Below, one piece after another: positions 22,095 to 36,002 of a DNA stretch of 42,561 nt (positions are counted from its first letter, which is position 1; every line of letters starts with the position of its first letter). The notes below the pieces were generated by a model. The model was not told the origin of the DNA. It worked only from the letters and a program-made list of their open reading frames with translations, and did no database searches. Position numbers and translations under genes: made by a program. This DNA is from Corynebacterium sp. zg-331 (lineage in GTDB: Bacteria > Actinomycetota > Actinomycetes > Mycobacteriales > Mycobacteriaceae): positions 1-42,561 of the forward strand of contig NZ_JACMYD010000011.1 in NCBI RefSeq assembly GCF_014267345.1, written 5' to 3'.

Positions 22095-22418
22095 TTAGTC
22101 CACCGCGAACTCGGCCATGCGATCCCACTCGGTCTTGCCCGAGATGGTGGTGTTGATGATCTTGGGGGTCTCCAGCAACAGCGTGGGGAAGAGCTCGCAG
22201 GCGGCCTTGAAGTGCGGGGAGTTCACGTGCGCCTCGGCGGCATCGTCCTGGAAGGCCTCCAGGAGCACGTAGACACCGGGGTCATCGGTGCTGCGGTACC
22301 AGTCGAAGAAGATGTTGCCCTCCTCGGCGCGGGTGGCCTCGGTGAACTCCGCAACCTTCTCCCGGAAGTTCTCCAGGTACTCGGGCTTGGGGCGATAGAC
22401 AACGTTGATCAAAATCAT
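22095..22418 (-). CDS. Antibiotic biosynthesis monooxygenase-like (ABM/YgiN) protein
   Basis: 107 residues, one ABM domain: ILINVVYRPKPEYLENFREKVAEFTEATRAEEGNIFFDWYRSTDDPGVYVLLEAFQDDAAEAHVNSPHFKAA. These small dimeric ferredoxin-like proteins include quinol monooxygenases and heme-related enzymes; the family motifs do not tell which applies. The C-terminal stretch IINTTISGKTEWDRM is not diagnostic. It sits 21 bases upstream of ppk2 and 18 bases downstream of the alpha/beta hydrolase, all minus, so cotranscription is possible. Confidence 0.85.
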   Translation of the reverse strand: MILINVVYRPKPEYLENFREKVAEFTEATRAEEGNIFFDWYRSTDDPGVYVLLEAFQDDAAEAHVNSPHFKAACELFPTLLLETPKIINTTISGKTEWDRMAEFAVD

Positions 22419-22436
22419 GGCCGCCAGCCTACCAAT

Positions 22437-24124
22437 TTACTCAAACTTCGCGTCCCCGCTGCTTGTCAGCGCGGCCTCCAGCACTCCGGCGAGCTCGCGG
22501 GCGCGGCGCTGATCCTGCCCGGCGATGGCGACAAAACCGTCGAGCAACTCGTCGCCGTAGTTGTGCCCGTGGCTCTGCGGCACGTTCTGACTCACCGGCA
22601 GGTCCGCCGCGACCTGGAGGAAGGTGAGGAAGGGAATCCAGCGCATGCCGGGGAAGCGATCGAAGCCCGCCGGCTCGCGCAACCAATCCGGTTCCTTCAG
22701 CATGAGCGAGGGCGACCACCACACGATCGGGTCGGAGGGGTGCTGAATGTAGAGCACCCGGGTGGGGCCCCAGCGCTCGTCCGCGCCGGCGAAAGAGCGC
22801 ACCTGTTCGGCATTTTGGGCAAAGCGCACCACCAGCCCACCCGAGTACTCCGGGCTGACCTGGGTGGTGCCGGGGTCGCGGCGCTCGATGAAGCTCGACC
22901 ACAGCGGGTTGAAGTCCGGCGGGCCAGTCAGCAGGATGCCATCGACGGACGAGGAAATATCGCGCATCCCGGAAAAGGCCGATTCCACCGCGGTGGAACC
23001 CAGGGATTCCCCGTAGAGGTAGAGCTTGGGTCGGTTCTCCGCGGGGAGGCCGTTCCACCAGTCCACCACGGGGGTGATCAGCTCCCGCCCGGCCTCCTGC
23101 ACCGCCTCGCCCCCGGCGAAGAAGTGAAATGCCGAGGGAAGGTAGGAATACTGCGCGGAGGCCACGGCAGTGTCACCGTCGTGGAGCAGCTCGAAGGCCT
23201 GGGCGGCGCGCAGGTTCACCCAGCCGGTGCCGGTGGGCAGCACCAACAGCAGGGCCTTGTGCTCGCGCGCGTCGGTGCGCTCCAGCTCGTCGATGAGTAC
23301 CCGGGCGCGTTTCCCCACCTCCGGTTCGGTGCGCAGGCCCGTGTACACGCGCACCGGTTCGCGGGCGGGCCGGCCCGTGAGGCGTTCCAGATCCGCGGCG
23401 CGCAGGCCACCATCGACGAACCTCATGCCGTAGCGGCCCAAACCCGCGAAGTCCACGGGGGAATCCGGCGAGCCGGAGCGCTGCGCCTCGGCCGGGCGGC
23501 GTACCCCCTCCTCCGGATGCGCGTTACTCGCGGAGAACACCCGCTCCCCCGTCCCGACGATGATGCCCGGAATAACCTCATTAACCACTAACAGGCACAG
23601 GATGATCGCCGCACCCCAACCCAGGGTGCCGCGCACCGGGGCGCGCAGCCGGGAAGGCGCCGCCCGGGTCAGCCCCCGCGCCAGGGCGCGCACGACGACC
23701 CCCAGTGCCAGGGCCGCGGCAAAGACCGCGGCACCCACCGGTAGCACCAGCAGGAACTCGCCCAGCGAATAGGCCTGCGCCCCGGTAAGCTCGGCGACGC
23801 CGCGTTGCCAGCGCAGGGAGAAAACCGCCGCGCCGATCACGCCCATCCAGGCCACCGCAGGCACCGCGACGCGCACACCCCGGCGCGCCCGGGGTGGCAC
23901 GCGGTCGAGGCGGACCCGCAGCCGCGGCGCGTAACGCGGGGACAGCCAGCGGTGCCACACCCGATGCGCGCCGCTTCCCAGCAGGTAGCCGATGCCCGCG
24001 CCCAGGCCACAGACCAGGCCTTGATAGAAGAAATCGCGGGGCAACAGGGAGGGGGTTAGCCCGAGCACGAACATGATCGCCGCCCCCACCATGCCCCAGG
24101 GGTGCAGCGCGATCCGCCGATGCA

Positions 24125-24125
<1 letters not shown>
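22437..24125 (-). CDS. Membrane-anchored alpha/beta hydrolase
   Basis: 562 residues. The N-terminal half (about 1-190) has four or five hydrophobic segments (GMVGAAIMFVLGLTPSLLPRDFF, AVAWMGVIGAAVF, LVLPVGAAVFAAALALGVVV, TLGWGAAIILCLLVVNEVIPG). The C-terminal half is an alpha/beta-hydrolase domain with nucleophile elbow GESLGS (about residue 370), an acid candidate in HPSDPIVWW, and a His in SQNVPQSHGHNYG. This architecture is common in actinobacteria and lipid-active enzymes are known among relatives, but the substrate is not deducible. Start overlaps the ABC-F stop (ATGA). Confidence 0.85.
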
Positions 24126-25933
<1,808 letters not shown>

Positions 25934-25976
25934 AGCGGATCCCATTCTAAGGCACCCCTTCCACCCCCGCATTATT

Positions 25977-25995
25977 GATAATGATAATCATTATA
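25977..25995. promoter_or_regulatory. Zur/Fur-type metal box upstream of aztD
   Basis: GATAATGATAATCATTATA is a near-perfect palindrome (17 bases symmetric, 25978-25994) and matches 18 of 19 positions of the classic Fur-box consensus, which also fits Zur boxes of corynebacteria. It covers the -35 side of the aztD promoter (TAGGCT at 25999-26004). Given a zinc-chaperone gene, Zur repression under zinc sufficiency is the likely meaning. Confidence 0.85.
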
Positions 25996-26012
25996 TGTTA
26001 GGCTCGTGGCCC

Positions 26013-27203
26013 ATGAAACACGCCGCGGCACTCGCCGTCCTTTCCTGTAGTCTCCTCGCCCTCACCGGATGCTCCGCCGAGCACGGTCCCGCCGAAGTCG
26101 CCGAGGTCTCCTCCCTGCACCCCCGGCTGACCTACACCCACGACGGCGGCCTGACCACCCTCGACGCCATCACCGGCGACACCCTGGCCACCACCGAGCG
26201 CGAGGGATTCCTCCGGCTCAATCCCAGCGGAGACGGACGCACGCTGCTCGTGAGCGCCGACGACGAATACCTGCTCTACGACACCGCCGCCCAGCGCGTG
26301 GATCACGGCGACCACGCCCACCTCTACTCCGGCGACCCCGTGCTCACCTCCACCACCTTTGCCGCCCCGCACGCCGGGCACGTGGTGGCCCACGACGGGC
26401 GCACCACCCTCTTCTCCGACGGCGAGGGCACCATCACCCTCCTGCCCACAGAGGCCTTCCTCGACGACCACCCCGCCGACCCCACCCACCTGTCCACCGG
26501 GGCCGCCCACCACGGCGTGGCCGTCCCGCTGGGTGAGAATCTGCTCAGCACCGCGGGCACCACGACGTCGCGCTCCACCATCCGGCTCCTCGACGCCCAG
26601 GGCGCCCCCCTGGCCGAGACCACCGACTGCCCCGGGGTCCACGGCGAGGCCGTGGCCGCCGGGGAGCGCGTGGTGTTCGGCTGCGAGAACGGGCCGATAC
26701 TCTTCGACGGCACGACGTTCCACAAGGTGCCCGTGGAACAGGACTACCAGCGCTCCGGAAACCTGGCGGGCCGCCCCGATTCCCCCTACGTGCTGGGCGA
26801 TCATAAGACCGACGCCGACGCCGAGCACGAGCACCCCACCGCCATAGCGATCATCGACACCCGCGACGCCACCCTGCGCACCGTAGACCTGGGGGCCTCC
26901 TACTGGTTCCGCTCCCTGGGGCGCGACGAGGAGGGGCACGGCGTGGTGCTCACCACCGACGGCGCGCTGAAGATCATCGACATGGAACGCGGCGAGGTGC
27001 TGCGCAGCATCCCGGTGATCGAGCCCTGGGAGGAAAAGGAGGACTGGCAGGAGCCCGGACCCATCCTCAAGGTGGCCGGCTCCACCGCCTACGTCAGCGA
27101 CGCCGCCGACACCCTCTTTGTGGTAGATCTCGCCTCCGGCGAGGTGGTGGCCAAGCACCAGCTAGAGCACACCCCCGTAGAGATGGAGGTGACGGGGGTT
27201 TAG
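26013..27203 (+). CDS. aztD: Zinc metallochaperone AztD-like lipoprotein
   Basis: 396 residues. A lipoprotein signal peptide (LLALTGCSAE) is followed by a predicted beta-propeller with His/Asp-rich loops. HGDHAHLYSGD (about residue 90) and DADAEHEHPT (about residue 270) are candidate zinc ligands. AztD periplasmic proteins pass zinc to the ABC-type binding protein AztC; the usual aztABC genes are not in this window. The Zur/Fur box, and no Shine-Dalgarno but TAGGCT 8 bases before the ATG, indicate a leaderless zinc-regulated gene. The last 4 bases overlap ispE (convergent). The assignment rests on size, lipobox, metal-box context and His-rich loops, so medium-high. Confidence 0.75.
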   Translation: MKHAAALAVLSCSLLALTGCSAEHGPAEVAEVSSLHPRLTYTHDGGLTTLDAITGDTLATTEREGFLRLNPSGDGRTLLVSADDEYLLYDTAAQRVDHGDHAHLYSGDPVLTSTTFAAPHAGHVVAHDGRTTLFSDGEGTITLLPTEAFLDDHPADPTHLSTGAAHHGVAVPLGENLLSTAGTTTSRSTIRLLDAQGAPLAETTDCPGVHGEAVAAGERVVFGCENGPILFDGTTFHKVPVEQDYQRSGNLAGRPDSPYVLGDHKTDADAEHEHPTAIAIIDTRDATLRTVDLGASYWFRSLGRDEEGHGVVLTTDGALKIIDMERGEVLRSIPVIEPWEEKEDWQEPGPILKVAGSTAYVSDAADTLFVVDLASGEVVAKHQLEHTPVEMEVTGV

Positions 27204-28165
27204 TTCTCCACCACCCGCGCCCCCGGCACCGGCCCATGGGCCACCACCGCCCGGTGCGCCAGGTTGTGATCCAGCAGCCCCTCGGCCACCGCCTCGGCGG
27301 CGGCCTCGTCCCGGCACAAAAAGGCCAGGGTGGGCCCGGAACCAGAAACCACGCAGCGCAGCGCCCCCAACTCCACCGCCGCCCGGTGGGCCACCCGCAG
27401 CCGGGGCATAAGGTGGAGGGCAGCCGGTTCCAGATCGTTGTGCATGTGCACCGCCACCGCCAGGGGATCGCCACTGACCAGGGCCTTACTCACCGCGCCG
27501 ACATCGAGGTGCGGCTGTTCCTCTGGGCGAGCGTAGCGCAGCTCGTCGAGTTTCTTAAACACCTCGGGCGTGGATAATCCCTGGGGAGACAGCGCAAACA
27601 CCCAGTAGTAGTTCCCCCTGCTGAGCACCGGAGTGAGCTCCTCCCCGCGCCCGCGCCCCCAGGCGGTGGCTCCCATGAGGGTAAAGGGAACGTCCGAACC
27701 CAGTTCCGCGGCGATCTCGTAGAGTTCCTCCTCCGCCAGGGGCGGGTACTCCGGGGAGAACAAAGCCACAGTGGCGCGCAGGGCGGCCGCCGCGTCCGCC
27801 GAACCTCCGGCCATACCCCCGGCGGTGGGTATCCCCTTGTGCAGGTGCAGAAAAAGGGCCGGTGCCCAGGAAAGGCCGTGGCGGCGCCGGTAGCGCGCCA
27901 CCACGGCCTCGGCCGCGCGCACCGCAAGGTTAGAGGAATCCGTGGGCACCTTCTGCGCGTCCAGGCCCGTCACCCGCACCCCGCGCACGTGCGGGCCGCT
28001 TTCTATCCGGCGGGCGGGCACGGCCTCCACCGCGAGGTCGTCGTGCAGGCTCACCGCCTGGAATACCGTGGAGAGCTCGTGAAAGCCGTCTGGGCGAGCC
28101 TGCCCCACCCCCAGAAAGACGTTCACCTTGCCGTGGGCCCGGGCGCGTACCAGTTTTCTTTTCAT
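27200..28165 (-). CDS. ispE: 4-diphosphocytidyl-2-C-methyl-D-erythritol kinase
   Basis: 321 residues, GHMP kinase family. It phosphorylates CDP-methylerythritol in the non-mevalonate isoprenoid pathway. Visible motifs: N-terminal [14 protein letters not shown], the ATP-binding loop [20 protein letters not shown], and [10 protein letters not shown] near the C-terminus. ATG 28165 overlaps the rsmA stop (ATGA), matching the conserved rpfB-rsmA-ispE order of actinobacteria. Confidence 0.96.
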   Translation of the reverse strand: MKRKLVRARAHGKVNVFLGVGQARPDGFHELSTVFQAVSLHDDLAVEAVPARRIESGPHVRGVRVTGLDAQKVPTDSSNLAVRAAEAVVARYRRRHGLSWAPALFLHLHKGIPTAGGMAGGSADAAAALRATVALFSPEYPPLAEEELYEIAAELGSDVPFTLMGATAWGRGRGEELTPVLSRGNYYWVFALSPQGLSTPEVFKKLDELRYARPEEQPHLDVGAVSKALVSGDPLAVAVHMHNDLEPAALHLMPRLRVAHRAAVELGALRCVVSGSGPTLAFLCRDEAAAEAVAEGLLDHNLAHRAVVAHGPVPGARVVEN

Positions 28166-29028
28166 CGCGCGTTCCCCAGCCGCACGAAGTCCGCCACGCC
28201 CAGCTTCTCGCCCCGTGCCTGCGGGTCGATTCCCGCCGCGCAAAGGCGCTCCTCGGCCGCGGCCGCCGAGCCGTACACCCCGGCGAGCGCGGCGCGCAGG
28301 GTCTTGCGACGCTGGGCGAAGGCGGCGTCGACGAGCGGAAATACCGCACCGCGGGTGGCCTCGGTGATCGGCCAGGGGGAATCGGCCCCGCGGCAGTCCA
28401 CGCGCACCAGGCCGGAATCGATGCGCGGGGCGGGCCAAAAGACGTTCTTGCCGATAGCCCCGGCGCGACGCACCTCCCCGTAAAAGCTCGCCTTGACCGA
28501 GGGGACCCCGTACACGCGGGAGCCGGGGTCCGCCGCGAGACGGTCGGCCACCTCCGCCTGCACCATGACCAGCACCCGACGCAGGCTGGGGAAGGTAGCC
28601 AACAGGTGCAACAGCACCGGCACGGAGACGTTATAGGGCAGGTTGGCCACCAGGGCCGTGGGCGGCTCCGGCACGTCCTCGGGGGTGATCCGCAGGGCGT
28701 CGCTGCGCACCACGGTGAGCTTGGCGGCGTGATCGGGGGCGTAGGCGGCGACGGTGTCCGGCAGGCGGTGCGCCAGGCGCTCGTCGATCTCGATGGCGGT
28801 GACCCGGCTCACGGTATCGAGCAGGGCCAGGGTGAGCGAACCCAGGCCCGGGCCCACCTCGATCACCCGATCCTCGGGGCTCAGCTCCGCGGCCGCCACG
28901 ATGCGGCGCACGGTGTTGGGGTCGTGCACAAAGTTCTGGCCCAGCTTCTTGGTGGGATTGACCCCCAGCTCCTGCGCCAGCTGGCGGATCTCCACGGGCC
29001 CGAGCAGCCGGGCAGCGCTATCCCCCAT
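28162..29028 (-). CDS. rsmA: 16S rRNA (adenine1518/1519-N6)-dimethyltransferase
   Basis: 288 residues (KsgA). It dimethylates two adjacent adenines in helix 45 of 16S rRNA. SAM-binding motif I is [16 protein letters not shown], the catalytic motif IV is [11 protein letters not shown], and [14 protein letters not shown] is the usual N-terminal block. ATG 29028 starts just after rpfB ends, so it is cotranscribed with rpfB and ispE. Confidence 0.97.
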   Translation of the reverse strand: MGDSAARLLGPVEIRQLAQELGVNPTKKLGQNFVHDPNTVRRIVAAAELSPEDRVIEVGPGLGSLTLALLDTVSRVTAIEIDERLAHRLPDTVAAYAPDHAAKLTVVRSDALRITPEDVPEPPTALVANLPYNVSVPVLLHLLATFPSLRRVLVMVQAEVADRLAADPGSRVYGVPSVKASFYGEVRRAGAIGKNVFWPAPRIDSGLVRVDCRGADSPWPITEATRGAVFPLVDAAFAQRRKTLRAALAGVYGSAAAAEERLCAAGIDPQARGEKLGVADFVRLGNAR

Positions 29029-29030
29029 GC

Positions 29031-30335
<1,305 letters not shown>

Positions 30336-30372
30336 TCAGACGGGTTATGCAACAAAGATCACGGCCTTCACA

Positions 30373-31221
30373 TCAGCCACAGTCACGCAGGCCATACACC
30401 GCATCAAAGGTCCGCGAGACCTCCTCCGCTAGCTCCTCCGGGGCTTGACCGCGCGCCTGCGCCACGCACAGGGCGGTATGCCCCACCAGAGCGGGTTCAT
30501 TACGCGCACCCCGATAGGGCTCCGGGGTCATATAGGGTGCGTCCGTCTCCACCAACAGCTGCCCGCTCGGGGCCAGGGCCGCCGCCTCCCGCAGCTGTTC
30601 GTTGCGCTTGAAGGTGACGTTGCCCGCGAAACTGAGCACCCAGCCGCGCTCGATGGCCTGACGGGCCATCGGTAGCGGGGAGGAAAAGCAGTGCAAGATC
30701 ACCGCGGGCGGGCTCGGACAGTCGTCCAGGATGCGCAGCAGGTGTTCGTCGCCCTCCCGATTATGGATCATCAGCGCCTTACCGCTGCGCGCTGCGAGGT
30801 CCGCATGCCAGCGCAACGCCTCCTCCTGAACCTCCAGCGGGGCGGTCGCCTCCGGGTCGTGCCGCAGCCAGTAGGTGTCAATACCGGTCTCTCCGATCGC
30901 CACGCAGCGCGGATCCAGGGCCATTTGCGCTAATCGATGCCGCGCCGCCTCGCCCAGCTCCCCCGCTCGCGTGGGGTGAATCGCGCAGGCGGCATAGACC
31001 CGCTCGTCCCAGTACGCGGCGGCAAGCGCTTGCTCGGCCTCCTCTAAGCCGTCGCCCACGGTGCAGATCTTGTCCACCCCGGCCCCGGCGGCGCGCCGCA
31101 CCGCGGCGCGCACCGCCTCGGGGGTGTCCGCCCCGCAGGAGGCCAGGTGGGTGTGGGCGTCCACCAGGTGCGCGAGGAAGGGGGCGGGCTGCGGAATCGG
31201 ACGGGGCTTCTTTTTCGCCAT
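30373..31221 (-). CDS. TatD-family metal-dependent hydrolase (DNase)
   Basis: 282 residues, amidohydrolase fold. The metal ligands are in VDAHTHLASCG (HxH), GETGIDTYW (Glu/Asp), LMIHNREGDEH, LHCFSS and LVETDAPYM. Family members act as 3'-5' deoxyribonucleases or related hydrolases. No Shine-Dalgarno; TAAGAC stands 6 bases before the ATG, suggesting a leaderless mRNA. It lies between metG and rpfB, the standard actinobacterial order. Confidence 0.92.
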   Translation of the reverse strand: MAKKKPRPIPQPAPFLAHLVDAHTHLASCGADTPEAVRAAVRRAAGAGVDKICTVGDGLEEAEQALAAAYWDERVYAACAIHPTRAGELGEAARHRLAQMALDPRCVAIGETGIDTYWLRHDPEATAPLEVQEEALRWHADLAARSGKALMIHNREGDEHLLRILDDCPSPPAVILHCFSSPLPMARQAIERGWVLSFAGNVTFKRNEQLREAAALAPSGQLLVETDAPYMTPEPYRGARNEPALVGHTALCVAQARGQAPEELAEEVSRTFDAVYGLRDCG

Positions 31222-31248
31222 GCCCCCGTCTTACCAGAGGCCCGGCCG

Positions 31249-33087
31249 CTAGGTGTCCTGCTGCACCGGCGCCCAGGCGGGGCCGGTCTCGGCCAACTCC
31301 GGGTCGAGCTTGCGAATCAGCGGCTTGGGCTTGACCAGCGGCGTGCCCGGTTGCACCGTCACCCGCTCCCAGCGCGCCTGCTGGCTCACGTAGTCCCCGG
31401 AGATGATCGGGTAGCGCTGCCCCTCCTGCGGCAGGCCAGTGCCCACGAGCTCCACCGGGGCATCGTCGACGACCTCGCTGACCTCGGGCTGGGCGGCCCA
31501 GACCCCAGTGCGCCCCAGGGTTTCGTGGACGCGCTGGGCGGTGGCCGGCAGGTACGGGGTCAGCATGACGTTACAGTCGCTGACCACCTGGAGGGCCGTC
31601 CACAGCACCGTGGCCAGGCGCTCGCGCTGAGACTCGTCCTTGGCGAGCTTCCAGGGCTCCTGGGCCGCGATGTAGGCGTTGGCCTCGCCCACCACGTGCA
31701 TGGCGGCGGTGATGCCCGCCTTGAACTTGGAGCGCTCCAGGCATTCGGCCACGGTGTTCATGGAATCGCGAGCCAGGCGCAGGATCTCCTCGTCCTCCTG
31801 CGCGAGCTCCCCCGGCGCAGGCACCTCACCGAAGTTCTTGTGGGCCATGGAGACGGTGCGATTGACCAGGTTGCCCCAGCCGTTGGCCAGCTCGTTGTTG
31901 ATGCGGCGGACGAACTCGTCCCAGGTGAAGTCCGTGTCCATGTTCTCCGGGCCGGCCACGGCGATGAAATAGCGCAGCGGATCGGGGCCGAACTCCTCCA
32001 GGAAGTCCTTGACATAGATCACCACCCCCTTGGAGGAGGAGAACTTGGAGCCGGACATGGTGAGGAACTCCGAGGACACCACCTCGGTGGGCAGGTTGAG
32101 CTCCCCGTAGGCGTGCTGAGAACCACCCTTGGCCCCCTTGCCCGCGTAGCCCAGCAACTCCGCGGGCCAGATCTGGGAATGGAAGGTGATGTTGTCCTTG
32201 CCCATGAAGTAGTAGCCCTCGGCCTGCGGGTTCTGCCAGAACCTCTTCCAGGCCTCCGGGTCGCCGGAGCGCCAGGCCCACTCGATCGAGGCCGAGAGGT
32301 AACCGATCACGGCGTCGAACCACACGTAGAGCTTCTTAGCGTTATTATCCTGCCAGCCCTCCACCGGCACGGGGATGCCCCAGTCGATGTCCCGGGTCAT
32401 GGCGCGCGGGTGCAGGTCGCGCAGGAGGTTAAGGGAGAACTTCAGCACGTTGGGCCGCCAGGACTCGCGCGTGCTCAGCCACTTTTCCAGGGCGTCGGCC
32501 AGGGCCGGGAGGTCGAGCAGGAAGTGCTCGGTCTCGATGAACTCCGGGGTCTCGCCGTCGATCTTGGACACCGGCTTGATCAAATCCACCGGGTCGAGCT
32601 GGTTGCCGCAGTTATCGCACTGATCGCCGCGCGCGCCCTCGGCGCCGCAGATGGGGCAGGTGCCCTCGATGTAGCGATCCGGCAGGGTGCGACCGGTCTT
32701 GGGCGAGACCGCGCCCATCGTGGTCTGCTTGATCATGTAGCCGTTGTCGTAAAGGCCCGTGAACAGCTCCTGCACCACGGCGTAATGGTTGCGGGTGGTG
32801 GTGCGGGTAAACAGGTCGTAAGACAGGCCCAGCCCCGCGAGGTCCTGGACGATCTGGCGGTTATAGCGATCGGCCAGTTCCTTGACGGAGACGCCCTCCT
32901 TATCCGCCTGCACCAGCAGGGGGGTGCCGTGCTCGTCCGTGCCGGAGACCATGAGCACCTCAGCGCCGCGCATTCGCTGATAGCGGGCGAACACATCCGA
33001 GGGAACGCCAAAGCCCGCCACATGGCCGATGTGGCGCGGGCCGTTGGCGTAGGGCCAGGCAACAGATACGAGCACGGTTTTGGTCAT
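31249..33087 (-). CDS. metG: Methionyl-tRNA synthetase
   Basis: 612 residues, MetG1-type without the C-terminal tRNA-binding domain. HIGH motif in [19 protein letters not shown], zinc knuckle [17 protein letters not shown] (about residues 143-162), KMSKS-equivalent KFSSSKG (about residue 350). It charges tRNA-Met. The ATG is 5 bases after betP's stop, with TAGGGT 7 bases upstream, so it may have a promoter inside the end of betP or be read through. Confidence 0.97.
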   Translation of the reverse strand: MTKTVLVSVAWPYANGPRHIGHVAGFGVPSDVFARYQRMRGAEVLMVSGTDEHGTPLLVQADKEGVSVKELADRYNRQIVQDLAGLGLSYDLFTRTTTRNHYAVVQELFTGLYDNGYMIKQTTMGAVSPKTGRTLPDRYIEGTCPICGAEGARGDQCDNCGNQLDPVDLIKPVSKIDGETPEFIETEHFLLDLPALADALEKWLSTRESWRPNVLKFSLNLLRDLHPRAMTRDIDWGIPVPVEGWQDNNAKKLYVWFDAVIGYLSASIEWAWRSGDPEAWKRFWQNPQAEGYYFMGKDNITFHSQIWPAELLGYAGKGAKGGSQHAYGELNLPTEVVSSEFLTMSGSKFSSSKGVVIYVKDFLEEFGPDPLRYFIAVAGPENMDTDFTWDEFVRRINNELANGWGNLVNRTVSMAHKNFGEVPAPGELAQEDEEILRLARDSMNTVAECLERSKFKAGITAAMHVVGEANAYIAAQEPWKLAKDESQRERLATVLWTALQVVSDCNVMLTPYLPATAQRVHETLGRTGVWAAQPEVSEVVDDAPVELVGTGLPQEGQRYPIISGDYVSQQARWERVTVQPGTPLVKPKPLIRKLDPELAETGPAWAPVQQDT

Positions 33088-33092
33088 GCGTT

Positions 33093-34889
33093 CTACCCTA
33101 ATTTATCCGCCGGCGCGCTCCCACCTGCGGCGCGCTCCTGGCGCTTGGTGCGCCGCGCCAGGCGGCGCGCCCGCTGCTGCTCGCGCTGCACGTATTCGCG
33201 ATGAATGCGCCGCTCGCGGGCCAGGCTGCGGGCGAAGCGCTGCTGCTCGCGGTAGTCCAGGTAGATGACGTCGTCGCGGAGATCCTTGACGATGGCAAAC
33301 ATCAGGGCGACGATGATCACGAGGAAGGGTGCGGCCGCCACGATGGTGACGTTTTGCAAGTTGCTCAGCACATCATCGCCGCCGGAGACCAGCAGCGTGA
33401 GCCCGATGAGCGCGGTCAGCAAGCCCCAGGTCGCGGAAACGAAGGGATGGGCATTCGTGCGCCCGTACTGGGACATCGAGCCCATCACGGTGGAGGCGGA
33501 GTCCGCCGAGGTGATGAAGAAGGTACCCAGCAGGATCACCGCCACGATCCCCATGATCTGGCCGCCGGGCAGGTTGTGCAGCAGGCTAAAAAGCTGATCC
33601 TCCGCGGAACCGTCGCCCCACACGGAGCGCCCCTCGCGCTCCATGGTGATGGCCGTGCCGCCGAAGATGGCAAACCACACGGTGGACACCCCGGCGGGGA
33701 TCAGCAGCACGCCCACGCAGAACTCGCGGATAGAGCGCCCGCGGGAGATCCGCGCCAGGAACATGCCCACGAAGGGCGACCAGGAGATCCACCAGGCCCA
33801 GTAGAAGATCGTCCAGCTGGAGAGCCACGCGCCGTCGGAATTGGTGGCGGTGCGCGAGGCCATGGAGAAGAACTCCGAGAGATAGCCGCCCACCGAGCCG
33901 GGGATCAGGTTAAGCACGGCCACCGTGGGGCCCAACACGAAAACCACGATGGCCAGGATCGCGGCCAGGATCATGTTCGCGTTGGAAAGGTACTGGATGC
34001 CCTTGCCCACGCCGGAGATCGCGGACAGCAGGAAAGCCAAGGTCAGCACGGAGACGATTCCGATGATCGTCCAGGTGCCGGGGGACTCCACGATGCCCGC
34101 GGCCGAGAGACCCGCACCGATCTGGATGGCGCCCACCCCCAGCGAGCAGGCGGTGCCAAAGACGGTGGCGAAGATGGCCAGGGTGTCGATGACCTGTCCC
34201 AGCCACCCCTTGGCTCGGCGTTCCCCGATCAGGGGGGTAAAGGCCGAGGAGATCAGCTGGCGACGCCCCACGCGGAAGGTGGAATACGCGATCGCCAGGC
34301 CCACGATGGCGTAGATCGCCCAGGGATGCAGCGTCCAGTGGAACATCGCGGAGGCCATGGCGGAATTGACGTCCTCGGCCGGGTGACCGGGCACGCCCTG
34401 CCGGTAGAAGGTCAGCGGCTCCGAGGCGCCGTAGAACATCAACCCGATGCCCATGCCGGCGGCGAACATCATGGCAATCCAGGACACGGAGCTAAACTCC
34501 GGCTCCTCGTCGATGCGGCCCAATTTAATGGTGCCGAACTTGCTGAGCGCGACCACCACCACGAAGGCCACGAAAACGGTGCCGAAGAGCACGAAGGCCC
34601 AGCCGAAGTTGGTGACCACAAAGTCCAGCGCGCTTTGGGCAAAGGCGGCAAAGGAATCGGAGCCGACCAGCCCCCAGATCACGATCCCCAGGGCGACGGC
34701 CCCCGCCGCCCCCACCACGGGCCAGTTGGTCCCGTTATCCTCGTCCTCGGATTCTAGGGTGATATCCGCGTCCGCGGCTTCGTCCAGCCCCTCGCTAATG
34801 GCCGAGTGCCCCTGGAGCATGGCGGCTAATTGCTCGGTGGCAGAGCCCGCCCCGACCCCTCTTTCTTCACTCTCATGCGGATTCGTCAT
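33093..34889 (-). CDS. betP: Glycine betaine transporter BetP (BCCT family)
   Basis: 598 residues, matching the C. glutamicum BetP length (595). Twelve helices carry family signatures: [39 protein letters not shown], and the Trp box [21 protein letters not shown]. The N-terminus is acidic ([17 protein letters not shown]), and the C-terminus has about 50 residues very rich in Arg; in BetP both regions are needed for osmosensing. It imports glycine betaine with Na+ under hyperosmotic stress. ATG 34889 has GGTGGG upstream; an alternative is 34901. Two MtrA-like boxes lie further upstream. Confidence 0.96.
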   Translation of the reverse strand: MTNPHESEERGVGAGSATEQLAAMLQGHSAISEGLDEAADADITLESEDEDNGTNWPVVGAAGAVALGIVIWGLVGSDSFAAFAQSALDFVVTNFGWAFVLFGTVFVAFVVVVALSKFGTIKLGRIDEEPEFSSVSWIAMMFAAGMGIGLMFYGASEPLTFYRQGVPGHPAEDVNSAMASAMFHWTLHPWAIYAIVGLAIAYSTFRVGRRQLISSAFTPLIGERRAKGWLGQVIDTLAIFATVFGTACSLGVGAIQIGAGLSAAGIVESPGTWTIIGIVSVLTLAFLLSAISGVGKGIQYLSNANMILAAILAIVVFVLGPTVAVLNLIPGSVGGYLSEFFSMASRTATNSDGAWLSSWTIFYWAWWISWSPFVGMFLARISRGRSIREFCVGVLLIPAGVSTVWFAIFGGTAITMEREGRSVWGDGSAEDQLFSLLHNLPGGQIMGIVAVILLGTFFITSADSASTVMGSMSQYGRTNAHPFVSATWGLLTALIGLTLLVSGGDDVLSNLQNVTIVAAAPFLVIIVALMFAIVKDLRDDVIYLDYREQQRFARSLARERRIHREYVQREQQRARRLARRTKRQERAAGGSAPADKLG

Positions 34890-34972
34890 GTTACCCACCA
34901 TTAAGCAGAATGAGCGATATATCAAACCTAAATCCGCAATAGGACGGCGCACATAAACATCTCGGCCAGAAT

Positions 34973-34989
34973 CGTTACCCTTTTGTGAC
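34973..34989 (-). promoter_or_regulatory. MtrA-like box 1 upstream of betP
   Basis: On the minus strand it reads GTCAC, AAAAGG, GTAACG, a direct-repeat GTNAC-N6-GTNAC arrangement. It is about 85-100 bases before the betP start and reads toward betP. It is repeated, inverted, at 35033-35048 with one base difference in sixteen. Confidence 0.6.
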
Positions 34990-35032
34990 CTCGCTAATCC
35001 GCAGCGCAGCGCGCACGCGCGTCGGGGATTAA

Positions 35033-35048
35033 TCACAAAACGGTAACG
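35033..35048 (+). promoter_or_regulatory. MtrA-like box 2 upstream of betP (inverted copy)
   Basis: TCACAAAACGGTAACG is the inverted partner of the site at 34973, about 44 bases away. No gene starts downstream on the plus strand (rsmI is converging), so both copies probably serve betP. The spacer contains a GC-rich block. Function inferred. Confidence 0.55.
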
Positions 35049-35079
35049 TTTCCCTGGGAGTTTCTGTGCGGGGGCTGAA

Positions 35080-35955
35080 TCAGCCGCGCGCGGCCAGGGC
35101 GGCGTCGTAAAGCTCCCGGGCGCGCACCCCGTGCCGGGCGGCCAGATCCTTACACACCGCCTTGAGCCGCTCGCCCGCGGCCACCCGCCCTAGCGCCTCC
35201 GGCACCAGCTCGCCGACATCCACCGCGACCTCGGCGGTGGCGTCCAGAACCACGGTCACCTCGCCGCGCACCCCCTCGGCCGCCCAGCGCGCCACCTCCC
35301 CCAGCGGGCCGCGGCGCACCTCCTCGTAGGCCTTGGTCAGCTCCCGGCACACCGCCACCCGCCGCCGCGGCCCCAGGATCTCCGCCGCCGCGGCCAGCGT
35401 CTCCGCCACCCGATGCGGGGACTCAAAAAAGCACACGGCCCGTTTTTCCTCGCGTAGGGATTCCAGCCAGGTGCGGCGCGCCCCCTCGCGGCGCGGGGCG
35501 AAGCCATCGAAGATAAAGCGCCCCACGTCCAGACCGGACAAGGCCAGGGCCGTGGGCACGGCTGAGGGGCCGGGCGCGCAGCTGACCGGCACCCCGGCGT
35601 CGAGGGCGGCGGCCACCAGGCGCAGGCCCGGGTCGGAAACCACCGGCATGCCCGCGTCCGTCACCACGGCCACGGTGCCGGTGCGCGCAGCGGCCAAAAG
35701 CATCTCCACCCTCTGCTGCTCGTTGTGGTCAAAGTTCGAGACCACCCGGCCGCCGATCTCCACGCCGAGCGCCTGAGCCAGCGCCCGGGTGCGGCGGGTA
35801 TCCTCGGCCGCCACCACGTCCGCCTGCTCCAACAGGCGGCACAGGCGCGGCGTGGCGTCGGCGACGTTGCCCAGCGGCGTGGCCGCCAGCACCACCCCAG
35901 TGGGCAACGGGGTATCAAGGGCGGCGTCGAGGTGCGGGGAGCTCATGGGAGTCAT
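35080..35955 (-). CDS. rsmI: 16S rRNA (cytidine1402-2'-O)-methyltransferase
   Basis: 291 residues. It is a tetrapyrrole-methylase fold enzyme that methylates the 2'-O of C1402. Visible blocks: [106 protein letters not shown] 35955 preferred; a second ATG three codons later is possible. GATGCT stands 6 bases before the ATG and no Shine-Dalgarno, suggesting leaderless. Divergent from pmt. Confidence 0.96.
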   Translation of the reverse strand: MTPMSSPHLDAALDTPLPTGVVLAATPLGNVADATPRLCRLLEQADVVAAEDTRRTRALAQALGVEIGGRVVSNFDHNEQQRVEMLLAAARTGTVAVVTDAGMPVVSDPGLRLVAAALDAGVPVSCAPGPSAVPTALALSGLDVGRFIFDGFAPRREGARRTWLESLREEKRAVCFFESPHRVAETLAAAAEILGPRRRVAVCRELTKAYEEVRRGPLGEVARWAAEGVRGEVTVVLDATAEVAVDVGELVPEALGRVAAGERLKAVCKDLAARHGVRARELYDAALAARG

Positions 35956-36002
35956 GGGTACAGCATCGCACATCCCGCCGGGCACCCCTTAGACTCTGAC
36001 GG

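Noticed and set aside
21315..23591. 758-codon open frame on the plus strand
   Set aside because: It is antisense to ppk2, the ABM gene and the alpha/beta hydrolase, which have clear motifs; its sequence is Gly/His/Arg-rich as expected of high-GC shadow frames.
31147..33204. 685-codon open frame on the plus strand
   Set aside because: Antisense to metG, whose HIGH, zinc-knuckle and KFSSSKG motifs are intact.
35073..35085. GGCTGA-A-TCAGCC hairpin at the rsmI stop as a terminator
   Set aside because: The single-base loop cannot form a proper hairpin of full stem and no U-run follows; it may be coincidental.
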